A stretch of 64,000 nt of DNA from Streptomyces nigrescens (GTDB lineage Bacteria > Actinomycetota > Actinomycetes > Streptomycetales > Streptomycetaceae). The notes under the pieces were generated by a model. That model was not told the DNA's origin and made no database searches. It saw only the letters and a list, made by a program, of their open reading frames with translations. The DNA is taken from positions 5,208,001-5,272,000 of the forward strand of contig AP026073.1 in assembly GCA_024349765.1 (NCBI GenBank), in the 5' to 3' direction. Each line of letters begins with the position of its first letter. Position 1 is the first letter of the stretch. A program made the position numbers and the translations under genes. Below, one piece after another: positions 1-8,104 of this stretch.

Positions 1-836
1 TGGTCGGGTTCAGCAGCGAGGCGGTGGGCATCGCGGTCCGGCGGGCGGTGGCGGACGCCGCCGACTGGACGGATTTCGGCTGGCAGATCATCCATGAGGG
101 TCCGCAGTCGCCCGCGCTGCACATGGCGCTGGACGAGGTGCTGACCGATGAGGTCGCGGCGGGACGGCGGCCGCCGACGCTGCGGGTGTGGGAGTGGGAC
201 CGGCCGGCCGTGATCATCGGCAGCTTCCAGTCGCTGCGCAACGAGGTCGACGGAGCGGGCGCCGAGCGGCACGGGGTGACCGTGGTGCGGCGGATCAGCG
301 GGGGCGGCGCGATGTTCGTCGAGCCGGGGAACACCATCACCTACTCGCTGTGTGTGCCGCAGTCGCTGGTGCAGGGGCTGACCTTCGCCGAGAGTTACGC
401 GTATCTGGACGACTGGGTGCTGGCGGCGCTGGGCGACATGGGGGTCAGGGCCTGGTACAAGCCGCTGAACGACATCGCGACGGAGGCCGGGAAGATCGCC
501 GGGGCCGCGCAGAAGCGCGTGGTGGTGGGGGCCGGCGCGGTGCTGCACCACGTGACGATGTCGTACGACATCGACGCGCAGAAGATGACCGAGGTGCTGC
601 GGATCGGCAAGGAGAAGCTCTCCGACAAGGGCATCCGCAGCGCGAAGAAGCGGGTGGACCCCTTGCGGCGGCAGACCGGGCTGTCCCGCGCCGAGGTCAT
701 CACCCGGATGATCGCCTCCTTCCGGTCCCGCTACGGCGGGACGGACGGCACGGTCAGCGAGCAGGAGCTGGTCCGGGCGCGGGAGTTGGCGGAGGGGAAG
801 TTCAGCTCGGCACGGTGGCTGGCACGGGTGCCCTGA
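1..836 (+). CDS. Lipoate-protein ligase A family protein, 5' end outside window
   Basis: This is the C-terminal catalytic part of a biotin/lipoate A/B ligase-fold protein, which attaches lipoate or a related acyl cofactor to a lysine of a carrier domain. The reading frame is open to base 3, so the gene starts before the window. A GTG at 24 is probably internal, because related actinobacterial proteins carry an extra N-terminal lipoate-ligase-like domain. Visible motifs are RRISGGGAMF (the RRxSGGG substrate loop), NDIATEAGKIAG (the family NDI-x(n)-KI-G lysine region) and GAGAVLHH. It ends 9 bp before the convergent LLM oxidoreductase gene. Family assignment is firm; the acyl substrate cannot be told. 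Confidence 0.85.
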   Translation, partial: VGFSSEAVGIAVRRAVADAADWTDFGWQIIHEGPQSPALHMALDEVLTDEVAAGRRPPTLRVWEWDRPAVIIGSFQSLRNEVDGAGAERHGVTVVRRISGGGAMFVEPGNTITYSLCVPQSLVQGLTFAESYAYLDDWVLAALGDMGVRAWYKPLNDIATEAGKIAGAAQKRVVVGAGAVLHHVTMSYDIDAQKMTEVLRIGKEKLSDKGIRSAKKRVDPLRRQTGLSRAEVITRMIASFRSRYGGTDGTVSEQELVRARELAEGKFSSARWLARVP

Positions 837-845
837 GGCACGCCG

Positions 846-1853
846 CTACGACTCGGTGAACGCCGGGATGATGTCCGTCCCGTAGGCGTCGAGGGTGGCT
901 TCCTTGGCGTCGTGCATGGCGTAGACGGCGAACTGGTCGACGCCCAGGGCCTTGAGCGCCCGGAGCTTCTCGCGGTGGGCGGCGGGCGGGCCGAGGAGGC
1001 AGAAGCGGTCGACGATGGTGTCGGGCACGAAGGCGGTGTCGGGGTTGTCGGCGCGGCCGTGGTGCGCGTAGTCGTAGCCCGTGCGGGCCTTGATGTAGTC
1101 GGTCAGTTCGTCGGGGACCATGCCGGAATGCTCGCCGTAGCGGGCGACGAGGTCGGCGACGTGGTTGCCGACCATGCCGCCGAACCAGCGGCACTGCTCG
1201 CGGGCGTGGTCGAGGTCCTCGCCCACGTACGCGGGGGCGGCGACGCAGATCGTCACGGCGGCCGGGTCGCGGCCGGCGTCCACCGCGGCCTGGCGCACCG
1301 CCTTGATCATCCACTCGGTGAGGAAGGGGTCGGCGAGCTGGAGGATGAAGCCGTCGGCCAGCCGCCCCGCCATGGCCAGGGCCTTCGGGCCGTACGCGGC
1401 CATCCACACCGGGAGGCGGCCGCCCCGGATCCACGGGATGCGGACGCGGTGGCCGCCCCCCAGGTCCGCCTCGCGGCCCTCGGCCAGGTCGCGGATGATG
1501 CCGATCGATTCACCCAGCCGGGCCAGCGTGTTGGGCCGCCGGCCCGCCACCCGCATCGCGGAGTCGCCGCGCCCGATGCCACAGACGGTGCGGTTGCCGT
1601 ACATCTCGTTGAGGGTGGCGAAGGTGGAGGCGGTGACCTCGGGGGCGCGGGTGGAGGGGTTGGTGACCATCGGGCCGACGATCAGTCGGTCGGTGTGTTC
1701 CAGGATGCGGCTGTAGAGCACGAACGGTTCCTGCCACAGGACGACCGAGTCGAAGGTCCAGCCGTAGCGGAAGCCGTTGCGCTCGGCGCGCCGCATCAGG
1801 GACACGACGGCGGAGGAGGGCGGGTCGGCCTGCAGGACAACTCCGAAGTCCAC
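846..1853 (-). CDS. LLM class F420-dependent oxidoreductase (TIGR03842-like)
   Basis: A 335-residue luciferase-like monooxygenase-fold protein that probably uses reduced F420 or a flavin. The family is often found with dihydropyrimidinase genes, so a redox step in pyrimidine or hydantoin breakdown is likely but not shown. I chose the GTG at 1853 because AAGGAG lies seven bases upstream and the protein then begins VDFGVVLQADPP; a longer frame to 1883 has no such site. The barrel sequence runs intact through REQCRWFGGM to the C terminus. It lies 11 bp downstream of the hydA1 remnant, the same spacing as the hydA2 copy and its ruined LLM partner, so they were once co-transcribed. With hydA1 broken, its present promoter is unclear. 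Confidence 0.85.
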   Translation of the reverse strand: MDFGVVLQADPPSSAVVSLMRRAERNGFRYGWTFDSVVLWQEPFVLYSRILEHTDRLIVGPMVTNPSTRAPEVTASTFATLNEMYGNRTVCGIGRGDSAMRVAGRRPNTLARLGESIGIIRDLAEGREADLGGGHRVRIPWIRGGRLPVWMAAYGPKALAMAGRLADGFILQLADPFLTEWMIKAVRQAAVDAGRDPAAVTICVAAPAYVGEDLDHAREQCRWFGGMVGNHVADLVARYGEHSGMVPDELTDYIKARTGYDYAHHGRADNPDTAFVPDTIVDRFCLLGPPAAHREKLRALKALGVDQFAVYAMHDAKEATLDAYGTDIIPAFTES

Positions 1854-1864
1854 GGCGGCGCTCC

Positions 1865-2370
1865 TTAGATGAGGTACTGGCACGTGCCACGCGGGATGTA
1901 CTGGCCGTGTCCCGCGTGTCCGGTGAACTCCCGGCGGTCAATGACGAGTTCGCCGCGCGAGAGGGCCGTCTCGACCCGTCCGGTGAGCTGCTTGCCCTCG
2001 TAGGCCGAGTAGTCGACGTTCATGTGGTGGGTCCGGGCGGAGACCGTCTGCTCGGCCGCGGGGTCGTAGATGACGAGGTCGGCGTCGGCGCCGGGGGCGA
2101 TGGTGCCCTTCTTCGGGTAGCGGCCGAACATCCCGGCCGGGGTGGCGCAGGCGATCTCGATCCAGCGGCGGCGGCTGATCCGGCCCTCGACGACGCCCTG
2201 GTGGAGGAGGTCCATCCGGTTCTCGATGCCCGGCATACCGTTGGGGATCTTGGTGAACTCGCCGCGGCCGAGTTCCTGCTGGCCCTTGAAGACGTGGACG
2301 ACGTAGAGCGGGGCGCCGGCGACGCGGGCGAGCTGGATGGTGCGGTGGGTGGCGGTGAAGAGCTTGAAAA
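1865..2370 (-). pseudogene. Dihydropyrimidinase (hydA1) C-terminal remnant with internal deletions
   Basis: The frame reads as the C-terminal third of a D-hydantoinase/dihydropyrimidinase (ENRMDLLHQ, RRRWIEIACATPA, KKGTIAPGADAD, THHMNVDYSAYEGK). Compared with the intact copy at 13108-14499 it has two in-frame losses: FKLFTA jumps directly to THRTIQ, and YVVHV jumps to F.GQQELG. The second removes roughly 70 residues that include metal-ligand and substrate-loop regions. Homology stops at about 2370, where unrelated recombinase-derived sequence begins. The matching 5' part of a hydA gene is about 12 kb away at 14650-14941 on the same strand. It cannot encode an active hydantoinase. Confidence 0.85.
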
Positions 2371-2429
2371 ACGTGCAGCTGTGCCGCCGCGTGTCGTCTG
2401 GTGACCCACTCCTGTGGTGTCGAATCCTG

Positions 2430-3228
2430 TGGTGTCGGATTCGTTCCCCAGAGGCTCCGGCGGGGTGCACAGGCGCGGGTCGAAGGTGCCCGTGAGGTGG
2501 AGATCCGGCAGCTTGTAGAGCGGGGGGACAGGGGTACCTGCACAGTCGCCCCGTGCGCTTACCGCCCTCTCCCATGCCCCCATCTTGAGGTACACCAGGG
2601 CACGTTGGTAGATGGCCTGCGGGCGCTGCCCCTGTGTGATGCTCTCCGGCAGGTCCGCCCACGGCAAGCCGTGTCGAACCTTGTGCAGCGAAGCCGCGAA
2701 GGCGAGGCGCGGTGGAACAACTCTCGACTTCTTCGGCTCGGTCTTCCCGCTGCTGAGCCTCAAGGAGCCACTCCATGGTGCCGTCGCGCATCACACGGAG
2801 GTGCTGCTCCTTCTCCCTGATCTCGTCCTTCACCTCTGCGATAGCCGCTTGGAGGTCCGCTTCCGTTGCGGTGTCGTCGCCTTCATCGGCAGCCACCACA
2901 GCTGCGAGTACGACGAGCTTCTTCTTGCGCATGCGAGGGTTCTCTTCGATCTGGGAATCCAAATCAGCGATGCGCTCACGATACGCCTCGCCCCTGTTCG
3001 GGACGTCGCCCAGCCATTCTTCGGCGAGCCCCTTGAGCCCCTTGAGTTTCTCCTGGGCTCCGAGAATCTTCGTGATCTCCGCCCATACCGAGTCTTCGAG
3101 CGGTCCGACCAAGACCTCCTGGCAGCTGCACGGGTTCGCGGCGCGGTGACCAGTACAGCGATAGGTGGCTCGATCGCGAGTCTCACGGTACGTGCCCACA
3201 GAGTGGTGTCCGCGCAGCCCGTGGACAC
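2430..3228 (-). pseudogene. Large serine recombinase C-terminal remnant, frameshifted
   Basis: Minus-strand reading gives a zinc-ribbon-like stretch (RCTGHRAANPCSCQEVLV), then GPLEDSVWAEITKIL, then a long charged coiled-coil segment containing AYRERIADLDSQIEE and VKDEIREKEQHLR. This is the order seen in the C-terminal half of large serine integrases. The catalytic N-terminal domain is absent, and near 2760 the frame shifts so that the tail (LHLTGTFDPRL) continues in another frame. It directly abuts the broken end of hydA1. That position suggests, but does not prove, that an integrative element once inserted there. The family call rests on the ribbon-plus-coiled-coil pattern. Confidence 0.6.
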
Positions 3229-3234
3229 GGTGGG

Positions 3235-3370
3235 TCACTGTTGGCCGTCAGGGTCGGAGGCGGTGACGGGAGTGTTGTTGGCGTAGGCGTAGGCGTTGGA
3301 CTGCTGGGGGTCGTCGGGGTCGAGGAGCGGGTCGACGGAGAGGAAGGTCCCTAAGGGTTGTCCCGTAACG
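3235..3370 (-). pseudogene. RHS repeat-associated core domain remnant
   Basis: The minus strand encodes a short in-frame tail ending at the TGA at 3235-3237 with GTFLSVDPLLDPDDP followed by SNAYAYANNTPVTASDPDG. This is the classic RHS/YD-repeat core signature (LG-x-F-x-S-x-DP and NxYxYxxNNPVxxxDPxG). RHS proteins are very large polymorphic-toxin shells in which this core precedes the variable toxin tip. Only about 40 codons remain, with a stop immediately after the core, so neither shell nor toxin is left. It was too short to stand out as a gene. It marks the region as one that once carried polymorphic-toxin DNA. Confidence 0.75.
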
Positions 3371-3414
3371 TCATGCAGGACGGTGTCGCAGCCGGTTGTC
3401 GACCAGCTGTGGAA

Positions 3415-3963
3415 TCAGCCAAGGTCGGTTGCCCATGCCGTCAGGGCGACAAAGTCTTCCGCGGTTAGGCCACGTCGTGGGTCGACCCGGTGCAGTAGGG
3501 CAGGACCGTCGTGGTGGTTCTTCACCCAGGTGCGGTCCGCCTCCGTGATTTCATCGTCCACCCAGGCGAACGCACGGCCTTTCGCCCACGCGACGATCTC
3601 AGGTGTCTTCCAGAAAACGCCGTCCCCGGGTTCGGGTCGCGGCGAGGGCCAGGGAATGAAGGGCAGCTCGGGCAAACCCAGGACTGGGGCGACGAAGGCG
3701 TTGGCTTCTTCCTCCCACGTCGTCGCCCATACGAGGTCGAAGGGAAGCGCGTCCAGCGCCGGGCCGTGATTCGGGTTGAGCCACACCCGCAGCGGCTTCA
3801 CGGGCTTGTTCGGCAACCCCCACTCAGTCAGCCGGCGCCGCTCGGCGGTCTCCCAGCGAGGGGGCAGCAGGCGGTGCGTCTGATAGCCCTCGGGACGACG
3901 GTGCGGCTTCGCGGCATACGGGTTCAGCGGTCCGTCCACATCCACCAACAGCACTGGGCGCAC
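3415..3963 (-). CDS. HAD-domain hypothetical protein
   Basis: A 182-residue protein with an N-terminal LLVDVDGPLNPY motif, the DxDG nucleophile block of haloacid dehalogenase-fold phosphatases. The later FAWVDDEI segment supplies the distal acidic DD pair, and WATTWEEEAN is typical of this actinobacterial subfamily. The substrate is unknown. I chose the GTG at 3963 because a GAGGGGG lies eight bases upstream and the conserved sequence starts there. The frame extends to a TTG at 4092 through low-complexity residues not expected in the family. It stands alone among mobile-element debris and has normal high-GC codon use. Confidence 0.65.
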   Translation of the reverse strand: MRPVLLVDVDGPLNPYAAKPHRRPEGYQTHRLLPPRWETAERRRLTEWGLPNKPVKPLRVWLNPNHGPALDALPFDLVWATTWEEEANAFVAPVLGLPELPFIPWPSPRPEPGDGVFWKTPEIVAWAKGRAFAWVDDEITEADRTWVKNHHDGPALLHRVDPRRGLTAEDFVALTAWATDLG

Positions 3964-4085
3964 CAGCTCAGCCCCCTCGGTCCCGTATCGCACGGTACCG
4001 GCCGGTGACGAGGCCGCCCAGCGAAATTCAGGCAGGTACTGATCTGCGTAAGTCTGCGCTCCGGGGGTGGTGGGACGATCTCGAT

Positions 4086-4190
4086 GTGGCAACAGTGATC
4101 ACGGCGTCACAGCCGTCCTGGACAGGCCCGTTCACGGGGCTGAGCCCGCGTTGCTTCGGCAAGCTGGTGAACGCCCTGCGCCGTGAGTCG
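4086..4190 (+). pseudogene. Transposase N-terminal fragment (IS5-type HTH/DDE family)
   Basis: From a GTG at 4086 the plus strand reads VITASQPSWTGPFTGLSPR followed by CFGKLVNALRRE. This closely resembles the first 30 or so residues of Streptomyces transposases that start with an S-x-P-F-T-GLSPRxF-x-KLV block before a helix-turn-helix and DDE domain. After about 4190 the similarity stops and the frame reaches a stop at 4250. No catalytic domain and no obvious terminal repeats remain. It is one of several mobile-element relics between the halves of hydA1. Confidence 0.55.
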
Positions 4191-4357
4191 CGCTCGCCGG
4201 ATAACCGGCTCGAGACGGCCACCCCGACGCCGACGTGTCGACTCCGTTGATCCTTACGGGACAGCCCTTAGACCGCTTTCGGCCACGGTGCAAGCACGAG
4301 AGGGGGCGATTACGGCTCAGCCGACATGGGACTGCAGCCGGCCGGGTGGGGAGACCG

Positions 4358-4789
4358 TCATTCGGCCGGATCGACCGGATGCTTGCCCTTCGCACGGGTG
4401 TAGTTCGCTGAGGAGGCGGCGTATGTAATGCCGCCAAGCGCGCTCAACAGCGAGAATTTGCCGCCCAGTTCACCGCGAACCAGCTCATAGAAGGTGCCGC
4501 ACACAAGCACGAGCATCAGCACGTTCGCGGTTGTCGCCCCCGCCCTCCAGTTGATCAAACGGCGACGTTCGTCCTCGTCGTGCCCGCTGAGCTGTGCGGC
4601 GACGTCGCTGCGCTCCGCGGAAAAGGTGACGGCCAGCCCGTACCCGATGATGATCACCGGCAACACGATGGCCAGGGCGACCTCACCCCGCACTGCCATG
4701 ATGACCGCCATCGCTGCACCCCCGACCAGGGTCACTGCGAGAACGGCCCACCGGTTCGCCGCGCGGCTGATGCTATGCATCGTCAACAT
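4358..4789 (-). CDS. Small membrane protein paired with an XRE regulator
   Basis: A 143-residue protein with four predicted membrane segments: two back-to-back hydrophobic stretches (WAVLAVTLVGGAAMAVIMAV and ALAIVLPVIIIGYGLAVTF), then after a charged loop (HDEDERRRLINWRAGA) two more (ANVLMLVLVCGTFY and LLSALGGITYAASS). This resembles the DUF2178-like membrane proteins commonly paired with tiny Cro/CI-type regulators; function is unknown. The ATG at 4789 has GGAG seven bases upstream and overlaps the end of the regulator gene by 17 bp, indicating translational coupling. Expression should follow the regulator's promoter at 4972-5005. Confidence 0.75.
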   Translation of the reverse strand: MLTMHSISRAANRWAVLAVTLVGGAAMAVIMAVRGEVALAIVLPVIIIGYGLAVTFSAERSDVAAQLSGHDEDERRRLINWRAGATTANVLMLVLVCGTFYELVRGELGGKFSLLSALGGITYAASSANYTRAKGKHPVDPAE

Positions 4790-4970
4790 GGAAGATCTCC
4801 TCAACGGTGAGTCCGAAGTGCCGGGCGATTCGTATGGCCAGCGGTAGCGACGGGTCGTAGCGGTCCTGCTCGATTGCGTTCACTGTCTGCCGGGAAACTC
4901 CCAGTGCCACACCCAGTGCTTGCTGGGAGAGGCCTCGGGCGGCGCGCAGGCGGCGAACCTCATTTCGCAT
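4773..4970 (-). CDS. XRE-family helix-turn-helix regulator
   Basis: A 65-residue protein that is almost entirely one Cro/CI helix-turn-helix (RRLRAARGLSQQALGVALGV then SRQTVNAIEQDRYDPS), followed by LAIRIARHFGLTVEEIF, typical of the small YozG-like group. I chose the ATG at 4970 (MRNEV); further upstream the frame is not helix-turn-helix-like. The -10 hexamer ends six bases before this ATG, so the mRNA should be leaderless. A perfect 9-bp inverted repeat lies inside the promoter, so autorepression is the likely control. It forms an operon with the membrane protein just downstream. Confidence 0.85.
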   Translation of the reverse strand: MRNEVRRLRAARGLSQQALGVALGVSRQTVNAIEQDRYDPSLPLAIRIARHFGLTVEEIFHVDDA

Positions 4971-4971
4971 G

Positions 4972-5005
4972 GATGTAAAGTAAGCTTTACATCTCCAACT
5001 GTCAA
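4972..5005 (-). promoter_or_regulatory. Promoter with internal operator, XRE/membrane-protein operon
   Basis: On the minus strand TTGACA (5000-5005) is followed after 17 bp by TACTTT (4977-4982), a near-consensus vegetative promoter. A perfect inverted repeat GATGTAAAG-taag-CTTTACATC covers 4972-4993, overlapping the -10 element and spacer. The ATG begins six bases after the -10, so no leader with a ribosome site is possible. Repression by the adjacent XRE protein is inferred. Confidence 0.75.
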
Positions 5006-5553
5006 AGGTGACTTGCGTGTTCAGGTAACCGACATGCAACTGGGTGTTGGCCGGTCACTTTCAGGCAGCGGCTCAGGCCGGCCGTATGCCTGTCCTTGAC
5101 GGGATGAGCGGCGCGTCGAGGCCGCTGGCTGCGCGACCCCGCGTGGCCTGGCCACGGCAGGTGCGGCCACGATGACCGAGTCGGCAACTGAGCCGTGTTG
5201 CGCATAGCCCCCAGCGGGACCGGAATGCTTGGACGATCGCCGCACTACCAGCCCCGGGTGCCGGGCGACAGCAACGAGAGCTGCCATTGATGAGCATGGC
5301 CAGTGACCTTTAGCAGGCCGATCCCACGGAAGAACTCTGAGGCCGCAGCCAGCCGGTGCACCGCTGCATAGATGCCATGGACTACATCGCCGTCGAAGAG
5401 CGGTTGCTGCGCAACCCTCCGCCGATACCTCCTGGCCTCATATTGCTCGACGCACAGCCCGGCGCGGGCCAAGTTCCCTGCGGCCGCCGGGCCGTTGGCC
5501 CTGTGCGCACAAGCGCCGCATCGGAGCGACTCAAGGATGCCTTGCACCTTCCC
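5006..5553. other. Intergenic region without a convincing gene
   Basis: About 550 bp between the XRE promoter and the 3' end of the serine hydrolase gene. Open frames exist on both strands but have no recognisable motifs, no ribosome sites and overlapping alternatives. GC content is lower than in the flanking chromosome, as in the SDP-like operon beside it. I see no RNA gene or clear terminator here. Confidence 0.5.
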
Positions 5554-7098
5554 TCAGAGCTCGGCGGCGATGACGAGCAGGAGAAGCGACAGAAGGACGA
5601 CTCCGTATCGGGCTGCCGACAGAGCCGTTCTGACATCCAGCCGTTGATCGCGGTGTGGTGCGGGACATCGGTGGATGCCAACGAGGGAGCCAACGGACAA
5701 AAGTGCGCTACCCAATGCCCACGCCAATGGCGGAACAGAGAGCCAGTCGCCGATGCGCTGCAAGAGGACAAGAAGCATGGCCCCGAAAGCGACACTGAAG
5801 CCGAAATATACGTAGTAGATCTTCCTTGAAAATCCACGCCAGGCTACGTAGAAGACTGGGCCTGCTGCCCCCACGCTGCACAGTACCGTCAGCGCTATTT
5901 GAAATAGGTCAGGCTCAGGTCCCTCCCTTTCGGGAGTAAGGCCCAGCAAACTTTTCCCGATAGCGTCGACAGGCTGATCCGTATTGGAGAGGATAACTAC
6001 GCCCCGACGACCAGATCGGTCGAAACCCATATAGGAAGTGAATCCCCCGGTTGAGCCGTCGTGCCAGGTGATTTCTCGGCCCTGAGCATGGGTGGTGTAC
6101 CAACCCAACCCGATCTTCCCAGCACCCGCGGCATCGAACCGTGGTACAGCCGCTTCGGCACCTGGAGCCGTGCCGTGCAGCTCGGCCAGTACGAGGCGTG
6201 CAAGATCTTCACTTGTCGACCAGATATCGCCGGCCGGTGTATAGCCTGATGCCAGCCAGTGTTGCATGACAGGGCCGGTGGCTCTATAACCCGTCGCACT
6301 GTTACGTGGCACAGCCGTGTCCGAGTGGACAAATCGAGTACTTCTCATTGTCAACGGCTCAAGCACGTACTGCCGTAGGAGCGCTTCATATTTCTTTCCT
6401 GCGACCCGAGCAGCCGTCTGGCCTGCAAGCGCCATACCAAGATTTGAGTACCGAAATCTTCCCGTTCCGCTGGACGCAGCATTCCGCCCGGCCGTAAAGA
6501 CGTCCTCTTCAGTCATCCCACGGTAGGGGTCCTGCCCCATAATTCGCAGCTCCGCGCCACGCATGAACACATGAAGGTTCGACGGCATCAGGTCGAGTCC
6601 GGCCCGATGGCTGGCCAGATCCCGGAGCGTGGCCGAGCCCAATGCAGGATCGCCAAAGCGCATGTCGGGCAGGAGCCGCTGCAGGGGCATGTCAAGGCGT
6701 AGGGCATTGCGGGAGGCGAGTTCTGCGAGCAGCATCCCCGTCATCGGCTTTCCGAGCGAGCCGGCCTCAAAAACTGTGGTCTTGTCGACATTGGGGTGCT
6801 CGGGGTTGCCTGATTCGCCCAGTCCCGCAAAACGAATCCGGTTGCGGTCGATGACGGCTACGGCGAGCCCCCTATATCCGTGGGCGTTGCCCGCCGCCGC
6901 GCGTACTTGATTGGCGAGCGTGCGGTCGCCGGTCGTCGCGCTGCTGAGAGTGGGCGGACGCGGTATGAAGAAGATCCAGGAGGCCAGCACGGCCATGACT
7001 GCAATGCACAACAGAAGGGGACCGCGACGCTGGTACCGCCATGTGCGTGCCAATGCTATGCCAGCCTGCCTGGAAGCCTTGCCTACCTCAGCCGGCAT
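5554..7098 (-). CDS. Membrane-anchored serine hydrolase, class C beta-lactamase fold
   Basis: A 514-residue protein. An N-terminal membrane segment (LLLCIAVMAVLASWIFFI) is followed by an extracytoplasmic beta-lactamase/esterase domain with SLGK (SxxK nucleophile and base), YSNLG (YxN) and WHDGSTGG (HxG). The C terminus holds about four further membrane segments. Family members include D-aminopeptidases, esterases and penicillin-binding-like hydrolases. The ATG at 7098 overlaps the end of the HTTM gene by 11 bp, so translation is coupled. As last gene of the SDP-like operon it could process the peptide, modify the wall or give self-protection; none of these is demonstrated. GC content is below the chromosomal norm. 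Confidence 0.8.
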   Translation of the reverse strand: MPAEVGKASRQAGIALARTWRYQRRGPLLLCIAVMAVLASWIFFIPRPPTLSSATTGDRTLANQVRAAAGNAHGYRGLAVAVIDRNRIRFAGLGESGNPEHPNVDKTTVFEAGSLGKPMTGMLLAELASRNALRLDMPLQRLLPDMRFGDPALGSATLRDLASHRAGLDLMPSNLHVFMRGAELRIMGQDPYRGMTEEDVFTAGRNAASSGTGRFRYSNLGMALAGQTAARVAGKKYEALLRQYVLEPLTMRSTRFVHSDTAVPRNSATGYRATGPVMQHWLASGYTPAGDIWSTSEDLARLVLAELHGTAPGAEAAVPRFDAAGAGKIGLGWYTTHAQGREITWHDGSTGGFTSYMGFDRSGRRGVVILSNTDQPVDAIGKSLLGLTPEREGPEPDLFQIALTVLCSVGAAGPVFYVAWRGFSRKIYYVYFGFSVAFGAMLLVLLQRIGDWLSVPPLAWALGSALLSVGSLVGIHRCPAPHRDQRLDVRTALSAARYGVVLLSLLLLVIAAEL

Positions 7099-8104
7099 GA
7101 GCCGCTGGTTCGAGGTTGCCACGCTTACCGAATAGCTTTTGCGCCTGGTCGACAAGACGATGATAGTGCTCATCTCCCATGATGAGCAGCTCCAATGCAA
7201 TCATAGTCGCCGAGAATGTAAGGAGCCCGCTCATGAAAACGGCTATTCCCAGATGCAGGAGAACTCCACAGGTGACAGCGAAGGGTCGCAAGGAGCGTTT
7301 CAACAGAAGGAATGCGAAGGCAATCTGGAAAAATACGGTCGCGTATGTCATCGCCACCACCAGGGTGGCGTGCTCGTAGACGAAGTGGTTGACGCCCGGC
7401 CACCCGAACTCGCCCACCCGGAGGATGTAATAGAGCGCGGTCCCGTTCTGCCAGCGTTCACCCTGAACCTTGTACATTCCCGAAACAAGGTAGATCGTGC
7501 ACACCTGAAGAATGACGGCCAGTACGCCAGCGTGGTGCAGAAGCGATCCGATCCGGTACCGCATTGAGCCGGCATCCGGCTTCACTTGCTTCCGCCGACG
7601 CGACCGGGCGTCGAGTGAGAAGCGGGAACCGGAATCAATGAACACGAAGAAGAAAAGCGCGATGGCGGTTGCGTTGTCGCCACCGTCCAGAAGCAGGGGA
7701 TTCCTTTGCTGAAGGGACCACAGGAAGATGTAGTGCAGCACTGTCATCGCCCTGGTCTTCCATCCCAGCATGAACAGCAGGGCTATCACTGCGCCGGCGT
7801 GAAAAACCAGCTGGAACCATGTTTCGGACTTGCTGAGCGAGTACAGGGAGAGCGCGTCGTTGTCCGGTCCGGTGATGTTCTGCCAGGGCCACACTCCTTC
7901 CGGGCCCCACAGAAAGCTTCGGTGGAGATAGTCCCGCAGGTAGTAGTAGAGCCCGATGGCCCCCAACATAATTCTGGTGAGAGCTGCTCCAACAAGTGCA
8001 TGGCGTCTGCCACTGAAGCTCTCAAGCCAGGAGTACGCCAGCGCCTTCATATTGGCCAGCACGGTGTTGCTCCTGGTTCCGATTCGGAGACCTTTTTCCG
8101 TCAT
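7088..8104 (-). CDS. HTTM-domain membrane protein (SdpB-like)
   Basis: A 338-residue polytopic membrane protein of the HTTM (vitamin K-dependent carboxylase-like) family. The N-terminal region has the family pattern RIMLGAIGLYYYLRDYLHRS followed by a WGPEGVWPW loop, then repeated membrane helices with LWSLQQRNPLLLDGGDN, a strongly conserved HTTM segment. In Bacillus the relative SdpB is needed, with SdpA, to make the SDP toxin from SdpC. The ATG overlaps the previous gene's TGA by four bases (ATGA), and its own end overlaps the serine hydrolase start, so the three genes form one tight operon. Family membership is clear; the SdpB role is inferred from context. Confidence 0.8.
   Translation of the reverse strand: MTEKGLRIGTRSNTVLANMKALAYSWLESFSGRRHALVGAALTRIMLGAIGLYYYLRDYLHRSFLWGPEGVWPWQNITGPDNDALSLYSLSKSETWFQLVFHAGAVIALLFMLGWKTRAMTVLHYIFLWSLQQRNPLLLDGGDNATAIALFFFVFIDSGSRFSLDARSRRRKQVKPDAGSMRYRIGSLLHHAGVLAVILQVCTIYLVSGMYKVQGERWQNGTALYYILRVGEFGWPGVNHFVYEHATLVVAMTYATVFFQIAFAFLLLKRSLRPFAVTCGVLLHLGIAVFMSGLLTFSATMIALELLIMGDEHYHRLVDQAQKLFGKRGNLEPAAHAG

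Noticed and set aside
1865-3238. A single 457-codon protein joining hydantoinase and recombinase-like parts
   Set aside because: The frame runs through by chance; it contains a frameshifted recombinase tail and a deleted hydantoinase, so a functional fusion is unlikely.
5245-5547. 100-codon minus-strand frame as a possible small gene
   Set aside because: No ribosome site, no recognised motif, and competing frames cover the same DNA.
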